A DNA stretch of 6,928 bases from Kiritimatiellia bacterium. Its GTDB lineage: Bacteria > Verrucomicrobiota > Kiritimatiellia > RFP12 > UBA1067. The stretch is from positions 1 through 6,928 of the forward strand of contig CAAGNL010000319.1 of assembly GCA_900771305.1 (NCBI GenBank), written 5' to 3'. Every line of letters begins with the position of its first letter. Position 1 is the stretch's first letter. The notes under the pieces are model-generated. The model did no database searches, was not told where the DNA came from, and was given only the letters and a program-made list of their open reading frames with translations. Positions 6,578-6,928 of the stretch are shown in pieces. The position numbers were made by a program, and so were the translations under genes.

Positions 6578-6928
6578 TTACATACTGAAGATCGACAGAT
6601 TGTACATCCCGTATTTGTTACAGGTGTCGAGCGCATCCACAAGGTACTTGTGCGGAGAATCCATCGTGCAGCGAACAAGCACCGTCGACTTCTTCGAGGT
6701 CGCGGAGAGCTGCTTGATGTTCCGGTCCAGTTCCTTCAGCGAGACGCCACGGCCATTGAAGACCATGCCGCCTGGCCCGATGTCGATTTTGATCTGGTTA
6801 TCGTTTTCTTCGCTCGTCGACGGCGCCGAGTTCGGTGCCGGGCGGTTCGCGTTCAGCTTGGAGAAGATATCCTCCTGCTTGATCGTGACAACGAAGAAGA
6901 TGATCAGCTCGAACACGACGTCGATCAT
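6578..6928 (-). CDS. exbD: ExbD/TolR-family proton-channel subunit (partial, 5' end outside window)
   Basis: The last 116 codons of an ExbD/TolR-type protein. ExbD and TolR sit in the inner membrane with ExbB/TolQ and couple proton flow to TonB- or TolA-type proteins. The visible part starts inside the single membrane helix, MIDVVFELIIFFVVT, with the conserved proton-path Asp at the third visible residue. A periplasmic domain follows, with a family-like ending (SPHKYLVDALDTCNKYGMYNLSIFSM). The first visible Met is almost certainly internal, because family members carry a short cytoplasmic segment and a Pro before this MID motif; the true start lies beyond base 6928. A Glu occurs four residues after the Asp within the helix, where a neutral residue is more usual. 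An exbB/tolQ gene is expected further upstream but is not in the window. The next gene is a TonB-like fusion, which supports an energiser role. Confidence 0.88.
   Translation of the reverse strand: MIDVVFELIIFFVVTIKQEDIFSKLNANRPAPNSAPSTSEENDNQIKIDIGPGGMVFNGRGVSLKELDRNIKQLSATSKKSTVLVRCTMDSPHKYLVDALDTCNKYGMYNLSIFSM

Overview
The window is one tightly packed gene block, transcribed entirely on the minus strand (right to left). It carries five complete genes and one gene cut by the right edge. Base composition is moderately GC-rich by eye. An ExbD/TolR-type energiser subunit, a Lol-type lipoprotein-release ABC transporter and HtpX all point to a bacterium with an outer membrane. The large protein that joins a TonB-like anchor to a prenyltransferase/squalene-oxidase-repeat (alpha-alpha toroid) domain resembles proteins I associate with the Planctomycetota-Verrucomicrobiota-Lentisphaerota-Kiritimatiellota group. 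That lineage guess is an inference from protein character, not a demonstrated placement.

Order of transcription: (1) exbD-like gene, C-terminal 116 codons only (6928-6578); (2) membrane-anchored toroid-repeat protein of 583 aa (6556-4805); (3) LolC/LolE-type permease of 408 aa (4801-3575); (4) LolD-type ATPase of 224 aa (3555-2881); (5) ETF-quinone-oxidoreductase-like flavoprotein with a cysteine-rich ferredoxin-like C-terminus, 618 aa (2884-1028); (6) HtpX-type M48 zinc protease of 300 aa (1026-124). Junctions are 21, 3, 19, -4 and 1 nt, so all six are probably one operon whose promoter lies beyond the right edge. The last 123 bases hold no gene. They contain a 24-bp tandem repeat that folds with the htpX stop-codon region, plus a separate long hairpin, and together these probably mark the operon end.

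How the genes may work together: all six products are predicted to sit in or at the inner membrane. ExbD plus a TonB-like protein suggests proton-motive-force energised work across the periplasm. The Lol-type pair suggests lipoprotein extraction, HtpX suggests membrane-protein quality control, and the flavoprotein suggests electron delivery to the quinone pool. A shared envelope function is plausible but not shown by the sequence. The most unusual elements are the TonB-like/toroid fusion beside exbD and the extra cysteines in the ETF-QO-like enzyme.
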